Of a DNA stretch of 64,000 bases, positions 18,678 through 27,347 are shown piece after piece. The position numbers and the translations under genes were made by a program. The DNA lies in assembly GCF_001644575.1 (NCBI RefSeq), contig NZ_CP015596.1:1426001-1490000 (forward strand). Direction: 5' to 3'. This DNA is from Mycobacterium adipatum. Lineage in GTDB: Bacteria > Actinomycetota > Actinomycetes > Mycobacteriales > Mycobacteriaceae. The number at the start of each line of letters is the position of its first letter. The stretch's first letter is position 1. The notes under the pieces were generated by a model. The model was not told where the DNA came from, made no database searches, and saw nothing but the letters and a program-made list of their open reading frames with translations.

Positions 18678-19271
18678 ATGACGCAGCCGGCCAGTCGCCG
18701 CGACGAGCTCCTACAGCTCGCCGCGACGATGTTCGCCGAGCGTGGCCTCAAGTCCACCACGGTCCGCGATATCGCGGACTCGGCGGGCATTCTGTCGGGC
18801 AGCCTGTATCACCATTTCAAATCCAAAGAGCAGATGGTGGAAGAGGTTCTCAAGGACTTCCTGGACTGGCTGTTCGAGCGGTACCAGCAGATAGTTGCCA
18901 CCGAGACCGGTCCTCTCGACAAGGTCAAGGGGCTGTTCATGGCGTCCTTCGAGGCCATCGAATACCGGCACGCCCAGGTGGTCATCTACCAGGACGAGGC
19001 CAAACGGCTTTCGTCTCTTCCGCAGTTCGGCTTTGTCGACGACCGCAACCGCGAGCAGCGCAAGATGTGGGTGGACCTGCTGCACGAGGGCATCGCGGAC
19101 GGCTCCTTCCGGCCCGACCTCGACGTCGACCTGGTCTATCGATTCATCCGTGACACCACCTGGGTGTCGGTCCGGTGGTACCAGCCGGGCGGGCCTCTCA
19201 CGGCCGAGGACGTCGGCCGCCAATATCTCGCCATCGTTCTTGGCGGCATCACGACAGAGAAGGAATCATGA
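18678..19271 (+). CDS. kstR2: KstR2, TetR-family repressor of HIP catabolism
   Basis: A 197-residue TetR regulator. The N-terminal HTH is AATMFAERGLKSTTVRDIADSAGI with recognition helix SGSLYHHFKSKE near residue 40; the rest is the helical ligand domain. KstR2 is released from DNA by HIP-CoA, the product of FadD3. Identity rests on the autoregulatory KstR2 box just upstream, coupling to fadA6 (ATGA overlap at 19268), and the conserved neighbourhood. The ATG at 18678 fits the leaderless promoter; the longer TTG frame from 18654 would run back through the operator. Confidence 0.93.
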   Translation: MTQPASRRDELLQLAATMFAERGLKSTTVRDIADSAGILSGSLYHHFKSKEQMVEEVLKDFLDWLFERYQQIVATETGPLDKVKGLFMASFEAIEYRHAQVVIYQDEAKRLSSLPQFGFVDDRNREQRKMWVDLLHEGIADGSFRPDLDVDLVYRFIRDTTWVSVRWYQPGGPLTAEDVGRQYLAIVLGGITTEKES

Positions 19272-20425
19272 CTGGAACATCAACGGCCTATGTCATCGAC
19301 GCCGTCCGTACCGCGGTCGGCAAGCGCAACGGATCGCTGAGCGGTCTGCATCCGGTCGATCTCGGCGCTGCCGCCTGGCGGGGCCTGTTCGAGCGCACCG
19401 ACCTGGACCCAGGCGCCGTCGACGATGTCATCGCCGGCTGCGTGGATGCCATCGGCGGACAGGCCGGCAATATCGCCCGGCTGTCGTGGCTGGCCGCCGG
19501 CTTCCCCGAAGAGGTGCCCGGTGTCACCGTGGACCGTCAGTGCGGGTCCAGCCAGCAGGCCATCTCGTTCGGCGCGCAGGCGATCATGTCCGGCACCGCC
19601 GATGTGATCGTCGCCGGCGGTATGCAGAACATGAGCCAGATCCCGATCAGCTCGGCGATGATCGTCGGCGAGCAGTTCGGTTTCACCTCGCCCACCAATG
19701 AGTCCAAGAGCTGGCTGCACCGCTACGGCGACCAGGAGATCTCCCAGTTCCGTGGTTCGGAGATGATCGCCGAGAAGTGGAACCTGTCCCGCGAGGACAT
19801 GGAGCAGTTCGCGCTGACCAGCCATCAGCGCGCCCTGGACGCGATCCGGGCCGGGTACTTCGAGAACGAGATCATCCCGGTCGACGGTTTCGCCATCGAC
19901 GAGGGCCCGCGGGAAACATCGCTGGAGAAGATGGCCGGGCTCAAGACCCTCGTCGAGGGTGGCCGGCTGACCGCCGCGATGGCCAGCCAGATCTCCGACG
20001 GTGCCAGCGCGGTGTTGCTCGCCTCCGAGGACGCGGTCAAGACGCACGGTCTGAAGCCGCGGGCCCGTATCCACCACATCAGTGCCCGCGGCGCCGACCC
20101 GGTGTTCATGCTGACCGGCCCCATCCCGGCCACCCACTACGCGCTGGAGAAGACCGGCCTGTCGATTGACGATATCGACACCGTCGAGATCAACGAGGCC
20201 TTCGCCCCGGTGGTGCAGGCCTGGCTCAAGGAGACCGGTGCCGACCCGGCGAAGGTCAATCCCAGCGGCGGCGGCATCGCGCTGGGGCATCCGTTGGGCG
20301 CCACCGGCGCCAAGCTGTTCGCCACCATGCTGAACACTCTGGAGCGCACCGGCGGCCGGTACGGACTGCAGACCATGTGTGAGGGTGGCGGCACCGCGAA
20401 CGTCACCATCATCGAGCGGCTCTAG
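19268..20425 (+). CDS. fadA6: FadA6, thiolase of the HIP pathway
   Basis: A 385-residue acetyl-CoA acetyltransferase-type thiolase. The nucleophilic Cys is in DRQCGSSQQA near residue 90, the His in GIALGHPLGATGA near 341 and the second Cys in QTMCEGGG near 370. NEAFAP near 310 is also typical. Coupled to kstR2 as in Rv3557c-Rv3556c. It is thought to cleave the beta-keto thioester formed after both rings are opened, releasing short acyl-CoAs. The start at 19268 overlaps the kstR2 stop. Its TAG stop and that of the convergent dehydrogenase share the palindrome CTAG. Confidence 0.92.
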   Translation: MTGTSTAYVIDAVRTAVGKRNGSLSGLHPVDLGAAAWRGLFERTDLDPGAVDDVIAGCVDAIGGQAGNIARLSWLAAGFPEEVPGVTVDRQCGSSQQAISFGAQAIMSGTADVIVAGGMQNMSQIPISSAMIVGEQFGFTSPTNESKSWLHRYGDQEISQFRGSEMIAEKWNLSREDMEQFALTSHQRALDAIRAGYFENEIIPVDGFAIDEGPRETSLEKMAGLKTLVEGGRLTAAMASQISDGASAVLLASEDAVKTHGLKPRARIHHISARGADPVFMLTGPIPATHYALEKTGLSIDDIDTVEINEAFAPVVQAWLKETGADPAKVNPSGGGIALGHPLGATGAKLFATMLNTLERTGGRYGLQTMCEGGGTANVTIIERL

Positions 20426-23124
20426 GGGGCCGGCGAGCCCAGCGCCCGCCACACCCGGGCCGGGGTCATCGGCAGCTGATACACCCGTGCCCCGCACGCC
20501 CTGGCGACGGCGTTCGCCAGGGCGGGGGCGACCGGGTTGTAGGGTGACTCGCTCATCGATTTGGCGCCCAGCGGACCGAGCTCGTCGTAGGTGTCGGCAA
20601 AGTACACCTCGGTCACCGGCACGTCCGCCAGCTGCGGAACGTGGTAGTTGCGCAGCGTCTGGGTGCCGACGGTTCCGTCCGCACCGATGTGGATCTCCTC
20701 GTACAGGGCTGAGCCGATCGCCTGTGCGACACCACCTTCGACCTGACCGCGGCATTGCTGCGGATTCATCACCACCCCGGCGTCGGCGGCCTGAATCGAC
20801 TGCAGGATCCGCACCTGACCGGTCTCGGTGTTCACCGCGACGCGGAATGCCTGCACGTTGAAGGCCACCGAACGCGGTGTGCCGTCGTGCTTTCCGTGGC
20901 CGGACATGGGCACCGGTAGCGAGCCGAAATCGACCAGTTGGTCACCGCACTGCACGCCGTTGCGGTCCAGGCTGCACAGCGCCGGAGCTACCCCGGACAG
21001 CTCGGCGGCGGCGGACACCAACGCGCGCCGGAGTTCTCGGGCTGCGCGTTGGGTGGCCCGTCCGGCGACCACGGTGCCCGCCGACCCGAAAGCGCCGGTG
21101 TCATATCCGGCGGTGTCGGTGTTCGATTGACGGACCACGATCCGCTCGGTGACGGTGTTGAGCTCGTGGGCCGCCAGCTGGGTGTGCACGGTGGTGGTTC
21201 CGTTGCCGAACTCGGTGGTGCCGATGTCCAGCGTGTAGGTGCCCTCGGCGTCGACAGATACCGTCGCATCGGCGAAATGGCCTCGTGGCGGAATGGTCGC
21301 GATCATGGCCACCGCCATTCCCTCGCCGACCCGCCAACCCTCGGGCGCTGCCACACCGTTGCCTGCCCGCAGCGCGGTCTCGGCCAGGTCCAGGCACTGA
21401 TCCAGCCCGTAGCTGCCGAAGGTCAGGTCGTCATCGAGCACATGGGAATCCACGAAGTCGTCACCCGGGACGATCACGTTGCGGCGCCGGAACTCGAAGG
21501 GGTCGATGTTCATCCGGTCGGCCAGTTCGTCCATCGCGGACTCGACGGCGAACATCACCTGGCCCAGCCCGTACCCGCGGAAGGCGCCGGAGGGCAGGTT
21601 GTTGGTGTACACCGACTGTGCGTCGACGCGCTTGTTCGGACTGCGGTACACCGCAACGGATTCGCCGCAGCCATGGAACATCACGCCCGGGCTGTGATTG
21701 CCGTAGGCGCCGGCGTCGACGAGCGTGTCGATGGCCAGCGCGGTGAGATGCCCCTGGGCATCGGCGGCCACGGTCACATCGACGCGGAACGGGTGCCGGC
21801 ACGGGGCCACGGTGAACTGATCGGAGCGCGCGAACTCGTAGCGCACCGGTGCGCCGAGGCGCAGCACCGCCAGTGCCACCAAATCCTCGGTGAGCATCTC
21901 CTGCTTGGCGCCGAAGCCGCCGCCGACCCGCTTGGTCAACACCTGCACATCGTCGGGGCCGAGACCGAAGATGTGGCACAGCTCTTTTCGGACGAGGAAG
22001 GGCACTTGCGAGCTGGTGCGGATGACCAGACGGCCGTCCTCGTCACGCCAGCCGGTGCAGCCGTGCGTCTCCAGATGCACGTGCTGCACGCGTTGGGTCT
22101 GCCAGCGCCCCCGGACCACTGCGCCACCCGAGGATTCGGCGTCGGCGATTCCGGCCGCGATATCGCCGACCTCGCCGTGCAATTCGGCGACCAGGTTGCG
22201 AGACGGGTCCGCGATCCGTGCCTGCGGCCCCTTGTCGTCGTGCAAAAGGGGCGAACCCGCCGACCTGGCGGTCTCCGGATCGAATACCGCAGGTAATTCT
22301 TCGTAGTCGACGACTATTGCCCGGCAGGCCTTTTCGGCGACCTGGTAGCTGTCGGCGACCACCGCGGCGACGCGCTGGCCGACGAATCGCACGGTGCCGT
22401 CCAGCACGGCGGTGTCATCGGGGTCGTCATCGCGGTCCTCGTGGCGGGCCGTCGAGAACAGCACCGGTGGACTGTCCCGATGGGTCAGCACCAGGCGCAC
22501 CCCGGGGATGGCCGCGGCCGCCGCGGTGTCGATCGACCGGATCCTGGCGTGGGCCAGTGGGCTGGGCAGCACCGCCATGTGCAACAACCCCGGTGGCGCA
22601 TCGTCCATGGTGTATTCCTCGGTGCCGGTGACCACCCGCACCCCGGCCGGGGCGCCGATCGACCGCCCCACGTCATGAACATCGGATTTGTCGATGTTCA
22701 CCACCCCGGACAGTGCATCGGTGATCGCCCGGTAGCCGGTACACCGGCACAGGTTGCCTTTCAGATGCTCGGGCAGGTCCGACAGTTGATCTGCGGTCAA
22801 TGTGCTTGCCGTGGTGACCATCCCGGCGGTGCAGAAGCCGCACTGGAATCCCGCGGCCTCCACGAAACGGCGCTGCACGGGGTGCAGATCATCCGGGGTG
22901 CCCAGCCCGGACACGGTTGTCACCGGACGGCCTGCGGCCCGGTAGGCCGGGAACACGCAGGAGTGCACGGCGGCGCCGTCGACCAGCACCGCGCATGCGC
23001 CGCAGTCCCCGGCGTCGCAGCCCTTCTTGACCTCGAAATGCCCCCGCTCCCGCAGGAAGGTGCGCAAACACTGGCCGGGGCGGGGATCGTCGTCCCAGTC
23101 GGCACCGTTGACCGAGAACCTCAT
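20422..23124 (-). CDS. Xanthine dehydrogenase, fused [2Fe-2S] and molybdopterin subunit
   Basis: A 900-residue protein. Residues about 1-150 hold two [2Fe-2S] clusters (GCDAGDCGACAVLVDG, then CGFCTAG and CRCTGYRA). The remainder is the molybdopterin domain, with GGGFGAKQE near residue 430, SGAFRGYGLG near 520 and the late Glu in LGAKSMSES near 855 that fits the catalytic base. It oxidises hypoxanthine/xanthine to urate. The separate FAD subunit precedes it with a 4-bp overlap. The Fe-S domain is fused directly to the Mo domain with FAD encoded separately, unlike the eukaryotic FeS-FAD-Mo order. ATG 23124 was chosen; the longer frame is a shadow of the FAD gene. Confidence 0.88.
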   Translation of the reverse strand: MRFSVNGADWDDDPRPGQCLRTFLRERGHFEVKKGCDAGDCGACAVLVDGAAVHSCVFPAYRAAGRPVTTVSGLGTPDDLHPVQRRFVEAAGFQCGFCTAGMVTTASTLTADQLSDLPEHLKGNLCRCTGYRAITDALSGVVNIDKSDVHDVGRSIGAPAGVRVVTGTEEYTMDDAPPGLLHMAVLPSPLAHARIRSIDTAAAAAIPGVRLVLTHRDSPPVLFSTARHEDRDDDPDDTAVLDGTVRFVGQRVAAVVADSYQVAEKACRAIVVDYEELPAVFDPETARSAGSPLLHDDKGPQARIADPSRNLVAELHGEVGDIAAGIADAESSGGAVVRGRWQTQRVQHVHLETHGCTGWRDEDGRLVIRTSSQVPFLVRKELCHIFGLGPDDVQVLTKRVGGGFGAKQEMLTEDLVALAVLRLGAPVRYEFARSDQFTVAPCRHPFRVDVTVAADAQGHLTALAIDTLVDAGAYGNHSPGVMFHGCGESVAVYRSPNKRVDAQSVYTNNLPSGAFRGYGLGQVMFAVESAMDELADRMNIDPFEFRRRNVIVPGDDFVDSHVLDDDLTFGSYGLDQCLDLAETALRAGNGVAAPEGWRVGEGMAVAMIATIPPRGHFADATVSVDAEGTYTLDIGTTEFGNGTTTVHTQLAAHELNTVTERIVVRQSNTDTAGYDTGAFGSAGTVVAGRATQRAARELRRALVSAAAELSGVAPALCSLDRNGVQCGDQLVDFGSLPVPMSGHGKHDGTPRSVAFNVQAFRVAVNTETGQVRILQSIQAADAGVVMNPQQCRGQVEGGVAQAIGSALYEEIHIGADGTVGTQTLRNYHVPQLADVPVTEVYFADTYDELGPLGAKSMSESPYNPVAPALANAVARACGARVYQLPMTPARVWRALGSPAP

Positions 23125-23936
23125 GCCAGCTCGGCCCGGATCTGCTCGGCGAGCGTCAGCGTCACCGCCCGGCGCCAATCCGGGTCGCCGTGGGCATCGC
23201 GGGTCAGGTCCTGCTCGGGGATCGCGCTCAACGCGGCGCGCACAGCGGAGGGGGAGGCGGTGGTGGGGAAGCGGAACACGTGTGGGCGCACCGTTGCCGC
23301 CGTCACCGAGAGTACGAAGCGGCCGTCCTCGTCCCGACGCCCGATCACGACGGCACCGGAGCGACCGAGCGGGGACGGCGCGATCTTGCGGAAAGCGGTG
23401 CGGGCCCGTAACGCGGCGGCAGGGAAGTGCAGGGACCGAAGCACCTCGCCGGGCTCCAGGACGTTGGTGGCCTCGCCGGTGACGAACTCGGCGACCGGCA
23501 TGGTGTACCCGGAACCGTCGCCGCGCCAGACGGTGGCCGTCGCATCCAGCGCCGTGCACAACGAGATCATCGCTCCGGCGGGAAAGGACAGGCAGATGTT
23601 GCCGCCGACGGTCGCCGTGCGCCAGATCTTGAACGAGGCGAGCAGCGCGGTGCAGCACTGACGGAACAACGGGGCGGCCGACCACACCCGGGGCAAAGAC
23701 CTTGACAACGTGGCGACTTCGTCGAGGGTGCAGGTCGCGGCGAGCTCGATCCCGTCCGCGGTGGTGGTGATCGGGGGCCAACCCAGGTTGGTGATGTCGA
23801 CCAGTCGCGCGACGGCCGGTTGCGGTTCGGAGAACAGCCAGGTGCCGCCGGCGAGGATGGCGTCGGCGGGTCCGAGCGGCCACACCTCGTCGCGGTGGGT
23901 GGGGATGTGCACCGCCTCGACGGTGTTGAGATCCAT
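23121..23936 (-). CDS. Xanthine dehydrogenase FAD-binding subunit
   Basis: A 271-residue CO-dehydrogenase/xanthine-dehydrogenase-type FAD subunit. The FAD-binding segments AILAGGTWLF near residue 26 and ATVGGNICLSFPAG near 107 are clear, followed by the C-terminal domain with FRKIAPSPLGRSGAVVIG. It passes electrons from the Fe-S/Mo subunit, which it overlaps by 4 bp (23121-23124), to the final acceptor. It is the first gene of the two-gene operon, divergent from guanine deaminase by 85 bp. Confidence 0.88.
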   Translation of the reverse strand: MDLNTVEAVHIPTHRDEVWPLGPADAILAGGTWLFSEPQPAVARLVDITNLGWPPITTTADGIELAATCTLDEVATLSRSLPRVWSAAPLFRQCCTALLASFKIWRTATVGGNICLSFPAGAMISLCTALDATATVWRGDGSGYTMPVAEFVTGEATNVLEPGEVLRSLHFPAAALRARTAFRKIAPSPLGRSGAVVIGRRDEDGRFVLSVTAATVRPHVFRFPTTASPSAVRAALSAIPEQDLTRDAHGDPDWRRAVTLTLAEQIRAELA

Positions 23937-24021
23937 CTATCGACCGTAGTCGCCGATCGGGCGGTGCGCAGGTCGAAGCCGTCGAACTGCGCGGTGGCTC
24001 AGACGCTGTGACAATTGACCG

Positions 24022-25371
24022 ATGCGTGTGTACCGCGGTCATCTGCTCCATATCGGTGGTGCGCCCCGGTCCGATGACGTACAGGCCGCCCTGGTGAATG
24101 TGCCCGACGGTGCGCTGGCCGTCGATGGCTCCGGGACGATCGCCTATAGCGGTGAGTACCGCGGGCTGCCCGAGGCGGCGGCCGCCGCGGAGGTCATCGA
24201 CTGCCGGCCGGGCTTTCTGTTACCCGGTTTCGTCGACACTCACCTGCACTTTCCGCAGACGCACTGTGTGGACTCCCACGGCGGCGGGCAGCTGCTGGAC
24301 TGGTTGGAGCGCTGCATCTTTCCGGCGGAGTCGATGCTCGTCGACGACGAGTACGCCCGTGGCGTCGCCCGTGACTTCTGCAACCGTCGTGCTTCGGTCG
24401 GCACGACCACCGCACTCGTCTTCGGGTCGGCATTCCCGCACGCCCAGGACGCGCTGTACGAGGAATCTATCCGGTCCGGCTTGCGCACGATATCGGGTCG
24501 CGGGATCCAGACGGTCGGACCCGCGGCCGCCGGCCCGCTGCTGACCGACGATGAGACGGCAGTTGCGCTCACCCGCAACGAAATCGAACGCTGGCACGGC
24601 CGCGACGGCGGCCTCACCCAGGTCGCGGTGGTGCCCCGCTTCGCGCTCTCTGTCACCGAAGCCACGCTGCGCGCGCTGGGGGAACTCTACGACGCGGTCC
24701 GGGCCGACGGTGTCTACTTCCACACCCACCTATCGGAGAACCTCGGCGAGATCGACGCGGTACGAGCCCGATACGGTGTCCAGCACTACCTGGACACCTA
24801 CGACGGGCGATGTGCCGGCGGTGGTGTGTCACTGCTGGGCCGGCGCAGCGTGTTCGCGCACGCCGTGCACTGCTCCGATCATGAATTGAGCCGACTGGCC
24901 GAGACCGGAAGCTCCATCGCGCATTGCCCGACCTCGCAGTTGTTCCTCGGGTCCGGCACCATGCCCTGGCGGCGCACCACCGACAGTGGGGTCACCGTGG
25001 CACTGGGGACCGACGTGTCGGCCGGCGACGAGTGGCTGATACCCCGGGTGCTCAACGACTGCTTCAAGGTTCACATCAGTGAGACTGGGGGACAGTCACT
25101 CTCGATCCCGCCGGCCGATCTGCTGTTCACCGCGACCCTGGCCGGTGCGCGGGCACTGGACATCGAGGACCGGATCGGCAATCTCGACGCCGGGAAGGAG
25201 GCCGATTTCGTCATCGTGGATCCGGGGCGGCAGGCCCTGCTGCCGCAACTGCTGGCGCGGATCGACCCCGCCGATGCTGACCGCGTGCTGTTCACCCTGC
25301 TCATGAACATGCGGGAAGAGGCCCTGGACGGGGTCTATGTACGGGGCCGCCGGGTCACGGGGTCGGGGTGA
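24022..25371 (+). CDS. guaD: Guanine deaminase (amidohydrolase superfamily)
   Basis: A 449-residue metal-dependent deaminase. Metal ligands are visible in GFVDTHLHFPQT (HxH) near residue 73, FHTHLSE near 240, HAVHCSDHE near 280 and LGTDVSAGDE near 333. The QxH variation LHFPQTHCVD is typical of guanine deaminases. It converts guanine to xanthine, feeding the adjacent xanthine dehydrogenase. Its last 17 bp overlap the convergent urate hydroxylase gene. An 8-oxoguanine or cytosine-type specificity is less likely given the purine neighbours. Confidence 0.85.
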   Translation: MRVYRGHLLHIGGAPRSDDVQAALVNVPDGALAVDGSGTIAYSGEYRGLPEAAAAAEVIDCRPGFLLPGFVDTHLHFPQTHCVDSHGGGQLLDWLERCIFPAESMLVDDEYARGVARDFCNRRASVGTTTALVFGSAFPHAQDALYEESIRSGLRTISGRGIQTVGPAAAGPLLTDDETAVALTRNEIERWHGRDGGLTQVAVVPRFALSVTEATLRALGELYDAVRADGVYFHTHLSENLGEIDAVRARYGVQHYLDTYDGRCAGGGVSLLGRRSVFAHAVHCSDHELSRLAETGSSIAHCPTSQLFLGSGTMPWRRTTDSGVTVALGTDVSAGDEWLIPRVLNDCFKVHISETGGQSLSIPPADLLFTATLAGARALDIEDRIGNLDAGKEADFVIVDPGRQALLPQLLARIDPADADRVLFTLLMNMREEALDGVYVRGRRVTGSG

Positions 25372-26521
25372 GTGGTCCGCCAAGGATGTTGCCGACGATG
25401 CCGCGGATGACGTTGCTGCCGTCCTCGTTTCGCAACTCTTCATACCACCGGGCGGTGGTCTCGGGGTCCTTGGCGTGCGTCACATCGCAGCGTTTGCGGG
25501 CCCGCAGCACCAGTTCACCGGCGCGCTCGGTGCGCGCGGCCTGATAGGCCGCCAGCGCGGCGTGCACGTCTGCGGGGTTGTCCTTGAACGCCCACTGCAA
25601 CGCGATGGCGTCCTCCATCGCCGAACAGCCGCCCTGCCCGATATCGGGAGTGGTGTTGTGCGCCGCGTCGCCGAGCACGGCCACCCGTCCCTTCACCCAG
25701 GTGTGAAACGGGTCCAGGTCCAAGATCTCCACCCGGTTGGTGGTCAGCGGGTCCAGCTTGTCGATCAGCGTCTGCACACCGGGTGCCCAGCCGGCGAAGT
25801 GCCCGCGCAGTACCTCGCGGGCGGTCCCGCGCTCATACCGAACACCCTCGGGCTCGACGACGTCGAAGAAGAAGTAGAAGCGTCCGCCGGCCACCGGCAT
25901 CACCGAGACACGTTTGCCGTCACCGACATAGGTGGTCCACTCGGTGGCGGGCCCGATCGCGTCATCGGTGTCGACCAGCCCGTTGAAGTTGACATAGCCC
26001 GCATAGCGCCGGGTCACCGGGCCGCCGAGTACGTACTCGCGGGTGAGCGAACTGGCGCCGTCCGCGCCGATGATCACGTCGGCGGTGACCGTCGTGCCGT
26101 CGGCGAAGGTCGCGGTCGCCGCATCGTCGCCGTCGGCCACGCTGACCATCTTCATGCCGAAGTTGATGTCGTCGACCCCGTAGGCCTGCATCAACATGAG
26201 CTGCAGCTCGGCGCGCGCGATCGGGTACGGACGCTGTCCGACCTGATCGATCAGCGGTTGCATGGAGAAGCGGCACATGGTCTCACCGGTATGCGCGTCG
26301 AGGTAGCTCATGGTCTCGACGATGCCGCCCAGCTTGGCCGTCTCCTCCTGCAAGCCCAGATAGTTCAGGCATTTCACACCGTTGGACCACACCGAGATGG
26401 CCGCTCCGACCGGCTTGTTCTCGGTGACCCGCTCGTAGACCGCGGTGTCGATGCCGATCTGGCGCAGGGCGATGGCGGCACTCATCCCGCCCATCCCCGC
26501 GCCGATGATCACGACCTTCAC
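25355..26521 (-). CDS. hpxO: FAD-dependent urate hydroxylase (HpxO type)
   Basis: A 388-residue class A flavoprotein monooxygenase. The Rossmann motif IIGAGMGGMSAA is at residues 4-15, the DG-type motif IIGADGASS near 155, and the second FAD motif VLGDAAHNTTPDIGQGG near 285. It oxidises urate to 5-hydroxyisourate with NADH and O2, replacing uricase. Its start lies 2 bp after the 5-hydroxyisourate hydrolase stop, in the four-gene unit permease-uraD-uraH-hpxO. No uricase gene is present, which makes the assignment coherent. Confidence 0.9.
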   Translation of the reverse strand: MKVVIIGAGMGGMSAAIALRQIGIDTAVYERVTENKPVGAAISVWSNGVKCLNYLGLQEETAKLGGIVETMSYLDAHTGETMCRFSMQPLIDQVGQRPYPIARAELQLMLMQAYGVDDINFGMKMVSVADGDDAATATFADGTTVTADVIIGADGASSLTREYVLGGPVTRRYAGYVNFNGLVDTDDAIGPATEWTTYVGDGKRVSVMPVAGGRFYFFFDVVEPEGVRYERGTAREVLRGHFAGWAPGVQTLIDKLDPLTTNRVEILDLDPFHTWVKGRVAVLGDAAHNTTPDIGQGGCSAMEDAIALQWAFKDNPADVHAALAAYQAARTERAGELVLRARKRCDVTHAKDPETTARWYEELRNEDGSNVIRGIVGNILGGPLTPTP

Positions 26522-26523
26522 GT

Positions 26524-26853
26524 TCAGCTCCCTCGGTAGGTGGAGTAGGAGTAGGGGGACAGCAGCAGCGGAACGTGGTAGTGACCTGTCAGATCCGTGA
26601 TCTCGAAGGCGATCACGACCTCGGGGTAGAACCCGACGATTCCTTCGGCGGCGAAGTAGCCACCGGTGTCGAAATGCAGGCGGTACACCCCGGCGGCCAG
26701 CTGGCCGCCGAGTTCGGCGATGCGCCCGTCGGCATCGGTGAGCCCGTCGGCCACCGCGGTGCCGGCGGCGGTGAGGGTGACGGCGACCCCGACGGCAGGC
26801 CGCCCGGTGGTCGCGTCGAGGACATGGGTGGACAGAGTCATGAAGCCCATCAT
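26524..26853 (-). CDS. uraH: 5-hydroxyisourate hydrolase (transthyretin-like)
   Basis: A 109-residue transthyretin-like protein. The N-terminal LSTHVLDATTGRPA carries the catalytic His, and the C-terminal HYHVPLLLSPYSYSTYRGS holds the family's diagnostic YRGS end. It hydrolyses 5-hydroxyisourate to OHCU. I place the start at ATG 26853 because it overlaps the uraD stop (ATGA); ATGs at 26850 and 26841 are equally possible and would give 108 or 105 residues. Confidence 0.92.
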   Translation of the reverse strand: MMGFMTLSTHVLDATTGRPAVGVAVTLTAAGTAVADGLTDADGRIAELGGQLAAGVYRLHFDTGGYFAAEGIVGFYPEVVIAFEITDLTGHYHVPLLLSPYSYSTYRGS

Positions 26854-27347
26854 GTCGGTTCGCTCACCATCCGCTCCAGGCGCAGCCGGTTGATCTTGGC
26901 CAGTTCGTTGCGCATGACCCGGCGTTCGGTCTCGGCATCGTTGTCGAGCCGGTCGGTCAGGATGGCGAGCAGTTCGTCGGCCGAGCGTCCGCTGGCACAC
27001 ACCAGGTAGACGTAGCCGAACCTGTCCTCGTACTCCCGGTTCTTCGCGGCCAGTGCGGCTTTCACCGCGTCGCCGGCATCGGCGACCCGGGCCTGCTCGC
27101 GGGCCGATGACGGGTTGTCGGCTTTGGCCCCGATGCGGGGATGCCCGTCGAGCGCGGCATCGATCTCGGCGTCGGGAAGCTCGGCGAGTACGCGGTCGGC
27201 TCGGTCGAACAACGCCTCGGTATCCCGGAACGGGGAGCCCGCCACCACCCGGCGCGCCCAAATAGTCGACGAGCACACCTCGAACAACAGATGCATCCGT
27301 TGCCGCTCGGACAGCGCGTTGAATTCCTGCAGTCCGATCGCTTTCAC
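26850..27347 (-). CDS. uraD: OHCU decarboxylase
   Basis: A 165-residue helical decarboxylase that converts 2-oxo-4-hydroxy-4-carboxy-5-ureidoimidazoline to S-allantoin. The catalytic His is in GHPRIGAK (His near residue 69), with the Glu in SSAREQA near 84, followed by EYEDRFGYVYLVCASGRSA. The GTG at 27347 overlaps the permease stop (GTGA), so expression is coupled. A related but altered domain is fused to the end of that permease, so the locus carries two homologous domains in tandem. Confidence 0.9.
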   Translation of the reverse strand: MKAIGLQEFNALSERQRMHLLFEVCSSTIWARRVVAGSPFRDTEALFDRADRVLAELPDAEIDAALDGHPRIGAKADNPSSAREQARVADAGDAVKAALAAKNREYEDRFGYVYLVCASGRSADELLAILTDRLDNDAETERRVMRNELAKINRLRLERMVSEPT

